A stretch of DNA of 64,000 nt from Anodontia alba (Eukaryota; Mollusca; Bivalvia; Lucinida; Lucinidae), in the NCBI GenBank assembly GCA_964016985.1, contig OZ024823.1:42008264-42072263 (forward strand), read 5' to 3'. The notes beneath the pieces are model-generated. The model saw only the letters and a program-made list of their open reading frames with translations, was not told where the DNA came from and searched no databases. This document shows, in pieces, positions 1 to 11,154 of this stretch. The number at the start of each line of letters is the position of its first letter. Position 1 is the stretch's first letter. The position numbers and the translations under genes are program-made.

Positions 1-178
1 TCATACTGAATAAATTAGGATGCCACATCCACTTCAAATCGTCAGCCAATCAAATCACTTGATCCAGGTTGTTGATTAAAATTCAAATACTGAATGGCAA
101 ACAGTGCAGATCCAGATCAGTTGGCTTCTTCAGAATGCAAAGGCAGGGCATATCTGGGTTCAGCAGGACTAGGGTTAA
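1..178 (-). repeat. palA MITE, cut by window edge, one hairpin arm deleted
   Basis: First of about 20 palA copies. A full copy is 195-215 bp, with ends TTAA-CCCTWGTCCTGCTGAA and the inverse, and an inner hairpin whose arms contain CAAACAGTG, GATCCAGATCAGTTGGCTTC and their complement. Strand marks the asymmetric copy: '-' means the AATAAATTA...GATGCC side comes first. Here the distal hairpin arm is missing (CTTCAGAA runs straight to TGCAAAGGCAGG). Confidence 0.8.
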
Positions 179-204
179 AATGAAATTTTTCAAATGTTAG
201 GCTG

Positions 205-500
205 TCAGGCCCCATAATGAAATTGGAAGCACATCTGACTGCAGATTCAGGGGCTGCATGTTTGAATCCCAGCTCAGCAACATAATTACATGGAGGTTGA
301 TCTTGAAATAATTGCTACAGTGATTCTATCCCTCCTGCTTATTCAAGTTTATTTGTCAGTTTTTGGCTCAAATATGTGCACAAGGTACTGGTTAACTGCT
401 TAAAGGACTAAGCCTGCCCAGGTTAACTGACCAGCGCACCTTGATCATAACAGTGTTGACTGGGCCATAAAACTCCAAATAAAATAAACTAAATAATTAA
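205..500 (+). repeat. SINE1 copy (tRNA-related SINE)
   Basis: A B-box-like GTTTGAATCCC lies at about 270-280. It is followed by the SINE1 body (GTGCACAAGGTACTGGTTAAC, AGGACTAAGCCTGCCC) and the 3' tail TGTTGACTGGGCC with an A-rich end. The copy is diverged, and no clear target duplication was found. Confidence 0.65.
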
Positions 501-572
501 ATTAAATTCTAAGACAACTAAGGTAAGAAGTTAAGGTGTTCATTTATTTAGGTTTTAATACAGTATAGACTA

Positions 573-1110
573 GCTTCCTTTTGCTACCTAGGAGACATGC
601 TCTCAGCAGCAGGTGGCTGTGAACTTTCAACCACAACACGTGTGAAAACCGCCTGGAAGAAGTTCAAGGATCTGCTACCAGTCCTCTCTTCACGCCACCT
701 CTCTTTCAAAACACGTGGCCATTGTGTACAGCTCTTGTGTGCGGAGCGCAATGCTCCATGCCAGCGAGACTTGGCCTTTGACAAAGCCGAACCTCCAGCG
801 TCTGCAGCGAAATGACAAGGCAATGATCAGACAGATCTGCAATGTCAGGCTGCAAGACATTGTCACCACGAGGTCCAATGAGCTACTTGTGCGGCTTGGC
901 ATTGAGGAGCTGGACCTCATTCTGAAGGAGTGAAGACTACCATGGTATGGACATGTGGAACGCTCCAGTGGTGCAATCAAGACAGCCTTTGACATACAGG
1001 TTGATGGAAAGCGTGGGCCTGGGAGGCCCAAAATGACATGGAAATAGCTGATAGAGAGGGACTGCAGAGAGTGGAAGCTCTCAGCTATCAACCCTCATGA
1101 TAGACAGTTT
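573..1110 (+). pseudogene. Non-LTR retrotransposon (LINE) C-terminal fragment
   Basis: Decayed 3' part of a LINE ORF2, downstream of the reverse-transcriptase core. The frame starting near 573 reads FCYLGDMLSAAGGCELSTTT and continues to SFKTRG at about 712. A frameshift near 705-720 moves the reading to VYSSCVRSAMLHASETWPL, RLQRNDKAMIRQICNV and LVRLGIEELDLILKE. A TGA stop interrupts at 931-933. After it come WYGHVERSSGAIKTAFDIQV, GKRGPGRPKMTWK, another stop (near 1046), then ERDCREWKLSAINPHDR. These are the standard tail motifs of LINE proteins common in invertebrates. One frameshift and two stops make it dead. It is 5'-truncated, as expected of LINE copies. The clade was not assigned. Confidence 0.9.
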
Positions 1111-1117
1111 GTAAAAA

Positions 1118-1195
1118 GTCAAATCCTGTTTTCTGAGAAAAATGAGATAAATATTTCAAAATGTCATCTGAAAATTTTACCCAGGGTGCTTAGTG
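1118..1195. repeat. palC MITE fragment
   Basis: Half of a palC hairpin: CCTGTTTTCTGAGAAAAAT, TTTCAAAATGTCATCTG, then ACCCAGGGTGCTTAG. It abuts the LINE fragment. Confidence 0.55.
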
Positions 1196-1284
1196 TGAAA
1201 TAAAAATTTGGATGCTTTTATTGGCGGAACTGCACCATTTATTTTATTGATAAGTGCTCTGTCACCAGTGAAATAGCTGTTGAA

Positions 1285-1402
1285 ATCACTTCTGGCGAAA
1301 GAATGTGCACAATACTGGTTAACCGCTTGGAGGACTAAGCCTGCTCGACATGACCCCATTGTGTTGACTGGGCCGTAAAACCTCAACACAAACAAACACT
1401 GA
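1285..1402 (+). repeat. SINE1 3' fragment
   Basis: Carries GAAAGAATGTGCACAATACT, GGAGGACTAAGCCTGC and the tail GTTGACTGGGCC...CCTCAACACAAACAAAC. 5'-truncated. Confidence 0.75.
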
Positions 1403-1417
1403 CAAAAATACCATTTC

Positions 1418-1620
1418 TTAACCCTAGTCCTGCTGAACCCGGATATACCCTGTCTTTACAAACAGTGTAGATCAAGATCAGTTGGCTTCTGACTGATCTG
1501 GATCTGCACTGTTTGCCATTAAGTATGTGAATTTGTATCAACAAATTGGATCAAGTTATCTGATTGGCCGAAACTTGGAAGTGGGTGTGGCATCTTAATT
1601 TATTCAGCAGGACAAGCCTA
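1418..1620 (+). repeat. palA MITE
   Basis: Starts TTAACCCTAGTCCTGCTGAAC and ends TTTATTCAGCAGGACAAG. Part of the second hairpin arm is lost (GGCTTC joined to TGACTGATCTGG). Confidence 0.85.
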
Positions 1621-1689
1621 AATATTGGAAAACCTTAACTTTTTACCATACTTGTCATTAACTTTGAGCACATCTATTTGATTAACTGT

Positions 1690-1812
1690 TGATGTGTCTA
1701 AAATCTGGTTTATACTCGGCAAACAGTGTAGACCCTGATCAGATGCTGCATCATGCAGCATCTGATCTGGGTGTACACTGTTGACTCAGTATCTAGTAGG
1801 GTAAAAAATGAT
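1690..1812. repeat. palF MITE
   Basis: First palF copy. Its hairpin arms are GGCAAACAGTGTAGACC...GATCAGATGCTGCAT and the inverse (perfect ATGCTGCATCATGCAGCAT centre). In better copies the family has ends resembling TACCATGTTTACCCGAAGTA. Confidence 0.7.
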
Positions 1813-1887
1813 ACTTATTTGCTGGTGGAAACAAAAGTTCAAGAACAATTAGATTATTTTGATTGCTTTTAGTGATTAGGTTAATCA

Positions 1888-1990
1888 ACCTTTAGCATGC
1901 TGGGTACAAATTCCAGCAGACAACATTTTTAAAATATTTTCCTTATTTTTCCCAGAAATAGATTTTGACAATTTGCATGAAATCCCTAAC
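1888..1990. repeat. palC MITE, left half
   Basis: TTTAGCATGCTGGG, CAGCAGACAACATTTTTAAAA and TTTTTCCCAGAAAT, broken near the hairpin centre. Confidence 0.6.
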
Positions 1991-2400
1991 CCATTTACAT
2001 TTAGTGGGCTCTTCTACCACAGCTCTTTGGATTGGTCTATTTCCAATAGCAGGGTATCCGGTTAGTTTTTGTTATTACTATGTTTTATAGAAATTCTTGT
2101 ATTTAATGTAAACAGTGGAGAAGAACACGAGGTTTGATTTGCGTCTGCACTGTTTGCCAATTACCTTTTTGGATTTCCTGACTTGAATGGGCCGACAGCT
2201 CAGGTGAAAATAATCCTAAGGCAGGTAATGTGACCTAATTTCCTTGTCAAAGCAGAAAATGAGACCCATTTCCTCTGTCAAGAATCCAAATAATTTAATA
2301 TCTCAACAAAAAAGTAACTAGAAGTGCATAATCTGCATATGTTTATTTGGAGAAATAAGAAAAAAAATATTTAGATGCATACTCTTATCTTAAGCTAATT
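1991..2400. other. Unrecognised spacer
   Basis: No exon, tandem repeat or known repeat end was seen. It contains short CAAACAGTG-like and TGTTTGCC-like echoes of palF near 2108-2155. Confidence 0.3.
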
Positions 2401-3650
2401 TTAATGATAATAATTAGAGCAAGTGCCATGAGGGTCACGAATACCCCCGGCCGGAGCCATTTCTTAATTATAAAAAAATATTTTAAAGTCAATGACAATG
2501 ATATAAGATAGAAATCAATGGACCATGAAATATAGGTCACTGATCCACATGTAGTGTACACTGCCAGTCTCTGAGTGACACTGATCTATCATCCCAACTA
2601 CAACATTTCTGGACTAAATAGTCTTCATGAAGCAAAATCACTTGACCATAAAATATAGGTCACTAACCTACATATACTTGAGAGGTCAATCTGATGTGTC
2701 ATTGATCCATTATACCAACTATGATGTTAATCCATTGAATAATCTAGAAATTAACCAAAACTAGATGATGAAATATAGGTCATGCTGATTTATATTTACT
2801 TTGAGGTCAAAGTTTGGGTCACACTGTGTCATTATATGTACATATGACACTAAGGCATCAAATAGAGGAAGATACAAGACAAAATCGCAGGGCTATGAAA
2901 TATAGGTCACATAATCCCAAACTATGAGTCATGCATCAAGTTGTCTGCAAGATGTAACATAAAATCACTGGATCATGAAATATAGGTCACAGTGACCTAC
3001 ATTTACTTTCAGGTCAACTGTTGGATCATATTGATTCATAATCTCAAATAATGATGTTCATACATCAAATAGCATTCAAGATATAAGGCCAAAATCACTG
3101 GACCATGAAATATAGGTCAAGGTGACCTACAGTTATTATGTTGTCAGTCATAGTGTCACACAGAACCAATATCCCAAGTATCAATTTAATTCATGAAATA
3201 GTCTTCAAAATATAAGGCAAAATCGCTGGAGCATGAAAATAAGGTCACAGTGACCTTGACCTTTTTACACTGAATGTTGATGTGATAAACATATATAATG
3301 CCCGTCCGTCTTTATTCAGAAGTTGTTTGTATAAACTGCATCCTAGATTTTGACTTCTAGCCCGCGCTGGGGCATGACCCAGGGGTTCATAGATTAGAAA
3401 GGAAGAGAACCCTCCCAGGTACCTCCATACCAAATATGAATAGTTTCTGATAAGTGGTGGCCCAGATATACATAATCAAAGAACTTCGAAGTAAAACTTG
3501 GTTATAGCAGTATACTACTTTATGGAGGCGTCCTAGATTTTGACCTCTAGCCCCACCCATGGGGCATGACCCAGGGGTCTATAGATGTATAATGCAAGAG
3601 AACCCTCCCAGATACCCTCATACCAAATATGAATAGTTTCTGTAGATGAT
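2400..3650 (-). repeat. Degraded tandem element related to the 17.8-18.7 kb satellite
   Basis: Repeats of roughly 115-130 bp contain ACCATGAAATATAGGTCAC, GTGACCTACATTTACTTT and AAGATATAAGGCAAAATC. These are the reverse complement of the unit at 17830-18740. The flank at 3340-3640 (CATGACCCAGGGGT, two copies about 200 bp apart) matches 17400-17690 in reverse. Confidence 0.7.
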
Positions 3651-3762
3651 TCACTTGAAATGCTAAGTCTCTTTTTCTCAAAAAAAAATGATAATACTAA
3701 TAAAAACAAAAAAACAGAAATTGTCATCTGCTAAAATTGTGCTTAGCACTTTAAAATGTTAA
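3650..3762. repeat. palB MITE fragment
   Basis: The hairpin remnant ends ATTGTCATCTGCTAAAATTG and GCTTAGCACTTTAA. Confidence 0.5.
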
Positions 3763-3871
3763 TAGGTAAATGAACTGAATAATTCCTCTGCACAGTGTGA
3801 TATTGTTTATTTAAATAATAATTAAAAAACCTGCTGTGAAATATGCAACAATTTCCTTCTAATTCTAGAAT

Positions 3872-4092
3872 ACCGTGTTTGCCGTAAGTTTTCGGACAGA
3901 AGTGCCTGAGCAAGGATGTGGACCCGGATCGGGCATCGCAGAATGTGGTTTCTGATCTGGGTCAACATTGTTTGCCGCTCGTCTGGCAGGTTTTCCAACA
4001 TGCATCGGCGGGTAGTGGGATGGACTTGTTTGGATTGTTGTACACGGTCAGGAGTTGAGGTGTCCGAATACTTCGGGTAAACATGGTATACT
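3872..4092. repeat. palF MITE with clear terminal repeats
   Basis: Starts ATACCGTGTTTGCCGTAAGT with TTCGGACAG and ends GTCCGAATACTTCGGGTAAA with CATGGTAT. The ends are inverted repeats. Confidence 0.7.
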
Positions 4093-4230
4093 TCGATTAG
4101 TTAGCTGGTATTCTATGCCTCGTATCATATGTTTCAATTACTCTGTTCCTCATGTTGCCGTTGTTGAAATGGATTGAGTGAAGAAATTTGACTTGACTTG
4201 ACTTGGCTCAATAATAGTTTGGCCAGTTTT

Positions 4231-5602
4231 AGCTCATCTGAGCAAATGCTCAGGGTGAGCTTTTGTGATCAACCTCTGTCTGTCATCCCTCAACCATTAT
4301 TGTCTGTGGTGTGTTGTTCATGGTGTGTCTTCAACAATTAGTTTGTTAACACTCTAGAGATCACAGTTTTGACCCACTCTTAATGAACTTTCTCAGAATG
4401 TTTGCTGAAGTGAAATCTAGATCAAGTTCCAAACTGGGTCACTTGCGGTCAAAAACTAGGTCACTAGTTAAAATCAGAGGAGATCATAACACTCTAGAGG
4501 TCACACTTGTGAGATAGTCAACATTTACATGACAAGTTTTTCTCTTAGAAAAAAAGTGGCAAAAAAATCATGCTCAACTGATAATTCAACCAGATGTTTT
4601 ATGGCTACTGCCCTCAACTCTCCTACACTAATGAGTCTGTTCACAACAGGTGGTATTACCAGATTTACCTGGGGAACTACTTTTCTCTGATAACACTGGC
4701 TCCCTGCACTGCAAAATATAGTCTTAAAATCCTTATTTTTTAACATAGAAAACCATTTAAAATTTGTAATTTGATTAATTTTTGATGCAGATGTAGATTT
4801 TGGTATTGGTTTTGAGCTTCTTCATTGTGTTTTATGTTGAAGAATTTTGTGTGCAGGTTTCTAGTTAACTGTCTTGTCAGTATTACTTAACAAATTGCAT
4901 AACAGAGCGTCATTTTATTGGCAACTGGGCAGAGTTTTATGGTCTCCGTCATCAGAAACATATGAGAAAGCAATACCCCACTAACCCGACTTTGATATAG
5001 TAATAGTCCGGTTAGTGGGGGTAAAATTCTCTAAGAGAAAAACACGGCATGTTTTGCTCAAAATGTTTGTGTATGATTTCTGGGTCACGTTCGAAACTGG
5101 GTCACTTGGGGTAAAAACTACGTCATCAGGCCAAATCAAAGGAAAACCTTGTTAACACTCCAGTTGTCTCATTTTTGAAGAAATCATCATGAATATTGTG
5201 CAAACTGTTCGTCTTCATGATTTCAAGGTCAAGTTTGAAACTGGGCCACTTGGGTCACTCCAGTGGTCACATTTTTTAAGTACTCATGAATATCGCTCTG
5301 TTGAAACTAGGTCACTTTGGGTAAAAAACTAGGTCATCATGCCCATTCAAAGGAAAGCCTTGTCAACACTCTAGAGGTCACATTTTTGCAGTACTCATCA
5401 TAAATCTTGCTAAAATGTTTGACTTGATGATTTCTAGGTCAAGTTTGCAACTGGGTCACTTAGATCACCATGCCAAAGCAAAGGAAGACCTTGTTAACAC
5501 TCTAGAGGTCACATTTTTAAATAAGCATCCTGAATCATGCTGAAAATGTTTGTCTTGATGTTCTTTTGGTGAGTGTTACAGACTCATCAGGGCCCTCTCG
5601 TT
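4231..5602 (+). mobile_element. HTE (hairpin-started tandem element), ACTCTAGAG subtype
   Basis: The starting hairpin is AGCTCATCTGAGCAAATGCT then CAGGGTGAGCT. The core has about four repeats of roughly 115-190 bp built on AACACTCTAGAGGTCACATTT, GTCACTTGGGGTAAAAACTA and ATCATGAATCTTGCTCAAAA. The other end is GACTCATCAGGGCCCTCTCGTT. No ORF. The organisation resembles bivalve pearl and Helentron-associated non-autonomous elements (inference). Confidence 0.6.
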
Positions 5603-6524
5603 AGCTTATCTGTATGAAGAAAAAGCTATTGTACTCACCCTTGTGTTGGCATGTTAAATTTTTAATATCCAGTCAAAATAACACTGTCAGTTTTAGAATG
5701 GCATCTGCTACAAGTGGGAGTTGCACTTTAATGATTATTTCTAGCACTTTAACTCTCAATTCTGTATTTGAATAGCACACAGTAAGCAATAGTCTCTTTT
5801 AATTTTTGTTTTAAGTGTCTTAAACAGTTCCTGGTTGCCACATGACTGTCACATGACTCGAAGTCACATGATCATTACTTCTCCAGTAAAATGGTCAGCA
5901 AAATATGTGTGAAAATGCCATCAAAATTCAGGCAAAATCAAGGGAGTAATGGCTTCTGTTAGAGGGGTACCCTTCTAGCAGGCCTGATTTTCGACTTTCG
6001 CTGGGCTTTAACGGTTAAACTTTACAATACCAATCAAGTAGGGGTACCACACCTCTAACAGGCCTGATTTTTTACTTTTGCCGTGCTCTAACAGTTAAAC
6101 TTTACAATACCTGTCCAAAAATTTGAACAACCCATTGTACTACCATACTGATGTATCAAAAAAACTGATGGATGAGTACTTAGGATTTGTATAGTATGAT
6201 TTTCTGCAGACCTAGTCGCCATCAAAGAATGAGCACAAAACAAACTTAAATCACCTGATTTCAGACTGATGCTGTTAAAAGCTTCAGAGATTATTCATGC
6301 CTTTCCTTAGTTTTGTTTGAATTTCTGTTGACATTTTCCATTTATGCAATCATTTATCTTCATTGCTGTTCTAAATTTAAGGGAGTTTAATGTGTCTGGC
6401 TTTTATGTATAATTTTAAATTTACTTTTTTTATTGTAAACTGTAGGCTACCACCTTCCTGTTTGGATAATAGCTGCTTTTAGAGAGTCAGAGCTGTATTT
6501 GGTGACAATTATTATTTGTATACA
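5603..6524. repeat. Spacer with a 75-bp direct duplication
   Basis: GGGGTAC...CTCTAACAGGCCTGATTTT...TTTACTTT...CAATACC occurs twice, at about 5965-6035 and 6040-6113. The rest of the stretch shows nothing recognisable. Confidence 0.55.
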
Positions 6525-6957
6525 ATCTGTAAAAAATTGAGCTTACATACTATAGAGTTCTACAGTCTGTAAAAAATTGAGCTTACATACTATAGATTTC
6601 TACAGTGTGTAAAAATTGAGCTTACATACTCTTGAAACTGAGTTCTACAGTGTGCAAAAACTGAGCTTACATGTTGTTGAAACTGAGTTCTACAGTGTGT
6701 AAAAAATTGAGTTTACTTACTATAGAAACTGAGTTCTACAGTGTGTGAAAAATTTAGCTTACTATTGAAACTGAGTTATACAGAGTGTAAAAAAAAGCTT
6801 ACTACAGAAACTACATTCTACAGCATGTAAAAATTGAGCTTACATACTATAGAAAACAGTTATACAGTGAGTAAAAAAAAAACTGAGCTTACATACTATA
6901 GAAATTGAGTTCTACAGTGCGTAAAAAATTGAGCTGACATACTATTGAAACTGTGTT
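6525..6957 (+). repeat. Minisatellite, about 43-48 bp period, about 9 units
   Basis: Unit: TTCTACAGTGTGTAAAAAAT, TGAGCTTACATACTATAGAAA, CTGAGT. Units vary by A-run length and small deletions. Confidence 0.9.
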
Positions 6958-6969
6958 CTTTATTAGTGC

Positions 6970-7160
6970 TAATTTTAACACTTAGCACCCTCGATAACAT
7001 TTTCAGCAGACAATGTATTGAAATATTTTCTATTATTTTTCCCAGAAAACAGGTTTTGACATTTCATGCAAATAATCTCCAAATCTTGTTTTTCTTGGAA
7101 AGAAAAAAAGAAAACTATCACCAGTTTGACATCTGCCTAATTATCTGAGAGAGTAGTAAA
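6970..7160. repeat. palC MITE
   Basis: TTAACACTTAGCACCCTCG...TTTTCAGCAGACAATG, TTTTTCCCAGAAAACAGG, TTTGACATTTCATGCAAATA, then the partial inverse ending GAGAGTAGTAAAGGTTA. Confidence 0.7.
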
Positions 7161-7539
7161 GGTTACCCGAGTTCTACTTTGTTGGTGCCAACTTAAATGT
7201 AAAGAAAGCAGCTATTTATTTTCACCGACACTTTTTGAAAAAAACCAACAACTCAGATATTATATAATACTGCCTGTCTGTCCATCCATTTGTCTGTGCA
7301 ACCATTGTTTGTAAATGACACTCTCTCCTACTAGACTGTTTGAGTTTCAAACTTGAAACTTAGACATGTGTTTTAAAATATATATCTGGATGTTCAAGGG
7401 ATATTAAAACTTTAGTACGAGCACCAGGCCAGGATCAGATGGGGTCAGGGGATCAAAATTACCCATTTCAAAACATGGTCATGTTGCATATCAAATAAAA
7501 TGGCATAAATGGAGAGTAGAACAAGCATTCACTTTAAGG

Positions 7540-8420
7540 TTTGCCTTGGAGTGGATAAGAAGGGTAAGCATTGGGAGTGGGCAAAAGGGTCAAGGAAGGG
7601 TTGGGGGTGATGCTGTGCAAGAGGGTTGAGGAATAGTCAGTGGTGGGACTGGTCAAGAGTGGGCAAGAGGGTCAAAGAAGGGTTTTAGGTTGGGCTGCTC
7701 AAGAGTGGGCAAGAGGGTCAATGAAGGATCAGCAGTGAGGCCTTGAAAGAGGGTCAGGGAAGGGTCTGGTGGGGCTAGTCAAGAGTGGGCAAGGGTCAAG
7801 TGCTTGGGATGGTCAATAGTTGGCAAGAGGGTCAAAACAAGGTTAGCTGTGGGCTGGTCAAGAGTGGGCAAGAGTTCAAGAAGAGTCAACATTGGGGCTG
7901 GTCAAGAGTGGGCAAGAGTTCAAGGAAGGGTCAGTGGTGGGGCTGGTCAAGAGTGAGCAAAAGGGTCAGCAGTGGGGCTGATAAAGAGTGGCCAAGAAAG
8001 TCAAAGAAGAGTCAGTTGAGGGACTGGTCAAGAGTGGGCAAAAGGATCAAGGAAGGGTCAGTAGTGGGGGCTGCTCAAGAGTGAGCAAGAAGGTCAATGT
8101 AGGATCAGCAATGAGGTTTGGCAAGAGGGTCAAGGAAAGATCAGTGGTAGGGCTGGTCAAGAGTAGGTAAGGGTTCAAGGAAGGGTCAGTATTTGGCTAG
8201 TCAAGAGTGGGCAAGTGAGTCTAGGAAGTGTAGGGGTGGGGCTGGTCAAGTGGGCAAGAGGGTCAAGAAGGGGGTAGGCAAGAGAATCGAAGCGTCAAAA
8301 GTGGGGCTGGGCAATAGGGTCAAAGAAGGGTCAGTGGTGGGACTGGTCAAGAGTTGGCCTGAGGGTCAAAGATGGGTCAGTGATGGGGCTGGTCAAGAGT
8401 AGTTAAGAGGGTCAAGATTA
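7540..8420 (+). repeat. G-rich minisatellite, about 45-60 bp period
   Basis: Unit: GGTCAAGAGTGGGCAAGAGG, GTCAAGGAAGGGTCAGTGGT, GGGGCT. Roughly 15 variable units, strongly G-skewed on the plus strand. Open frames through it are by-products of the repeat. Confidence 0.85.
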
Positions 8421-9440
8421 CACTTTTTCAAAACATGGTCATATAGCATATCAAATCCAGGGGCTTGAAGAGTAGAACATGTAATCACAATTTGTGTTTC
8501 TAGGGTGGTTGGGACTGGGACACAGGGTAGGGATAGGTAAGGTAAGGGTCTAATTTACACTTTTGGCACATGGCCATCTAGCACTGAACACCATAAAGAG
8601 AAGAACAGGTATTCCCTTAAAGTTTTGACATGGAATAGTTGAGGTTGGATGGGTGAATACAGATATGATGAGGGTCAAATTTACACCTGAATATGGCCAT
8701 GGAGCATATCAAATCAAATGCCATGAAGAGTAGAAAATAATTTTGTATTGTTGACAACACCAACATGAACTAACTTTATTTCATTTATTCCACCCAACAG
8801 TGTGAAGAGTAGAACAGCTTTGCTTTGGATTGAGGTGGGTGGGATGATTAAAGTGAATGCTATAAAGATTAGAACAAGTATTTACCAAAGGTTTTCCTAA
8901 GAGTAGAGTGGGACAGGGGTTAGTTTTGGGTGGGAGAGGTTTGAGATAGTTAGGGTGAGGGTCAGATTTACACTTGATCAGAACATAACCACGTAACTTA
9001 TTGAAGTGAATGCCATGAAGATTAGAACAAGTATTCACTAAAAGTTTGCCTTGGAGTGGAGTAGGATGGGGATAGGGTGAGAGTGGAGATATTTGGGGTG
9101 AGGGTCAGAATTACACTTAATCAGAACATGACTATGTAGCATTAAGTGTAAATCTGACCCTTACCCCAACTATCTCCACCCTCACCACACCCCAATCAGC
9201 TACATGGTCATGTTCTGATTAAATGTAAATCCGACCCTCATCCTCACCCCACCCCACCACACCACCATCCCTCTCCGACCAAGGCAAACATTTTAGTGAA
9301 TATTTGTTCTAATCTTCATGGCATTTACTTTGCTATGCATATCAAAGTGAATGCTATTAAGATTAGAAAAAGAATTTGCTAAAAGTTTTTCTCTAGTGTA
9401 AGGTGGGATTGGGTAGGGGTGGTGCTTATTTTTCTCTTGA
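8420..9440 (+). repeat. Tandem array, roughly 100-170 bp period
   Basis: Repeated GAATGCCATGAAGATTAGAAC, AAGTATTCACTAAAAGTTTG, CCTTGGAGTGG, GGTGAGGGTCAGATTTACAC and CAGAACATGGTCATGTAGCA. One segment (9140-9300) is inverted relative to the rest. Confidence 0.7.
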
Positions 9441-9455
9441 AAATTATAAATACTT

Positions 9456-9610
9456 AAAAAGTGCCAAGTAAAGTTGTAGCAGACAGCGGTCTTGTTTTTT
9501 TTTTTTTTTTTTTTTTTGTTTTTTTTATTATTATTATTACTTTTGAGAGAAAATAAGGCTTATTACAATTTCATGCAAATCATCCGGCTAAGTTTACACT
9601 ATTTTGTAAA
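9456..9610. repeat. palB MITE, degraded, with long T-run
   Basis: AAAAGTGCCAAGTAAAGTTG with GTAGCAGAC is followed by a T-run (9497-9518) and GAGAAAATAAGGCTT. The right half is missing. Confidence 0.55.
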
Positions 9611-9623
9611 TTATTCACCAGTA

Positions 9624-9809
9624 TAGTGCCAAGCAAAATTGTAGCAGACGACAATTTGAAATATTTTTTCTTATTATTATTTGTTTATTCTGAGAAAGTA
9701 AGGCTTGACATTTCATGTGAATTGTCTGCCAAGCAGACATTTTCTTTGAATAAGGAATAAAAAAGTACATTAAAATGTTGTCTGCTGCAGTTGTGATTGG
9801 CACTTTAAG
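9624..9809. repeat. palB MITE
   Basis: TAGTGCCAAGCAAAATTGTA to TGTGATTGGCACTTTAAG, with hairpin centre GTCTGCCAAGCAGAC. The terminal TTAACCC of the left end is lost. Confidence 0.8.
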
Positions 9810-10154
9810 AGTAAAGAGCATGACATTTCATGCAGAGCTTCACTACAGGAGATGCTTTATATGAAAAACTTGAGCTCTTCTTTAATCTTTGCTTTAGAAG
9901 ATGATTTGCATGTAAAGTGGAGCTGTAGCTTCTGAAAAAAATATACAAAATATTAATTTGTTTGGCAAATTGCTACTTTCACTGTAGGAATACAAAGGAT
10001 CTGTTAACTTGATTCCCTGTTTTTATAGTTTCTTTTAAATTGAATAGAATGAGATCAAAGGAAGACAGAATAACCATTTTGTTTTGCATGCATACAATAA
10101 ATCAACTTTTATAGTACAAAAGACTTCCATAGCTCCAGATATAGCTTTTTTTTT
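9810..10154. other. Unrecognised AT-rich spacer
   Basis: No exon or repeat was recognised. Confidence 0.3.
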
Positions 10155-10290
10155 TCCACTAAAAAGTACTGATATTTTTCTTATTTCTGTATGAAAACAT
10201 ATGTTGTGGGTACTCATTAGAAGAGCCTCAGGCACTTCTAATGAGTACCCACAACACATGTTTTCATACAGAAATAAAAATATTTTGGTC
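10155..10290. repeat. palD MITE
   Basis: First palD copy. A near-perfect hairpin with arms TTTTTCTTATTTCTGTATGA, AAACATATGTTGTGGGTACT, CATTAGAAG and a CCTCAGGC loop. Confidence 0.85.
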
Positions 10291-10499
10291 TCTCTTATCT
10301 TGAGCTTTGACAAGTGCATTCTTTCTGCATGCAGCAGTGTTACACTCTCATTTGCATTTCAGAGTCATTTTTGCCCATCTCTTTATTCACAAATTCAAAG
10401 TATTTGCAGGATTTAACACTTGATATCAAAATAGCAAAATAGGGTCCAAGTTGTGATGTTTTAATGCTAATCAAAGTGACAGCTTATAGTCTCACCTTT

Positions 10500-11014
10500 A
10501 CCCATTAGGCAGTAGTCAGTCTTTAATCATCTATCATGTCAGGCAATATATCTGTACTTCATTCATCATGTCAAACAGTTAGTTTGTACTTCCATTCATT
10601 ATGTCAGACAGTCAGCCTGTTCCAATCCAGTCGTGGGGGGTGGGGGTGGGGGGGTGTATTTTGAGTTTGGCAAGGCCTACTATCCTTGTAGTAGGTAAAG
10701 GTAAGTAGAGGGGGAATGTTTTTACTTCTTCTGTTTCTTCACTTTCATTCCTGTTCCTCTTTCCCTGTTCCTCTCTTTCATCTCTTCTACTATCTTTTCT
10801 ATCTCTTTTCTCCCTTTCTCTGGGAGATGACACAAAATTACCCACAAGGGTTGATGTGTTGTTGAACTCCAAAACAATCAAAAGTTCCAATCTAGTCAGT
10901 CATTTGTATTTCATCCAACATATCAGACTGTCAGTCTGTACTTCATCCATCATGTCAGTCAGTCAGTCTTTATTTATCCATCATGTCAGACACTATGTCT
11001 GTACTTCATCCATC
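10500..11014 (+). repeat. Short-period satellite (about 35-40 bp), first block
   Basis: Unit: CATCCATCATGTCAGACAGT then CAGTCTGTACTTC. SINE2 interrupts it at 10633-10883. It continues at 13987-14250, so one array was opened by two SINE2 insertions. Confidence 0.8.
10633..10883 (+). repeat. SINE2 copy with target-site duplication
   Basis: Starts with a G-rich GTGGGGGGTGGGG, then GCAAGGCCTACTATCCTTGT and a pyrimidine-rich middle. It ends with the tail GTTGATGTGTTGTTGAACTC then CAAAACAATCAA. It is flanked by a 14-bp duplication, GTTCCAATCCAGTC (10619-10632) and GTTCCAATCTAGTC (10884-10897), with one mismatch. Confidence 0.85.
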
Positions 11015-11154
11015 ATGTAAAACAGTCGGGGGTGGTCGGATGGTGAGAAGGTGTCGTGTATCTTACGTCACTTGGGCATCCAACTGATAATGGTTTACAA
11101 TTGGGCAAGGCCTGCTATCCTTGTAGCAGGTAAGGGCAGAGGAGGAATGTTTTT

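Noticed and set aside
597..815. 72-codon open frame as an intact small gene
   Set aside because: It is the first frame of the broken LINE tail, which continues in another frame after a frameshift.
7785..8402. Open frames of 60-99 codons rich in GWSRVGK-like repeats
   Set aside because: They are translations of a G-rich minisatellite in several frames at once.
9140..9300. Inverted segment in the 8.4-9.4 kb array as a separate element
   Set aside because: Only one unit is flipped and no element ends are visible; more simply a local rearrangement.
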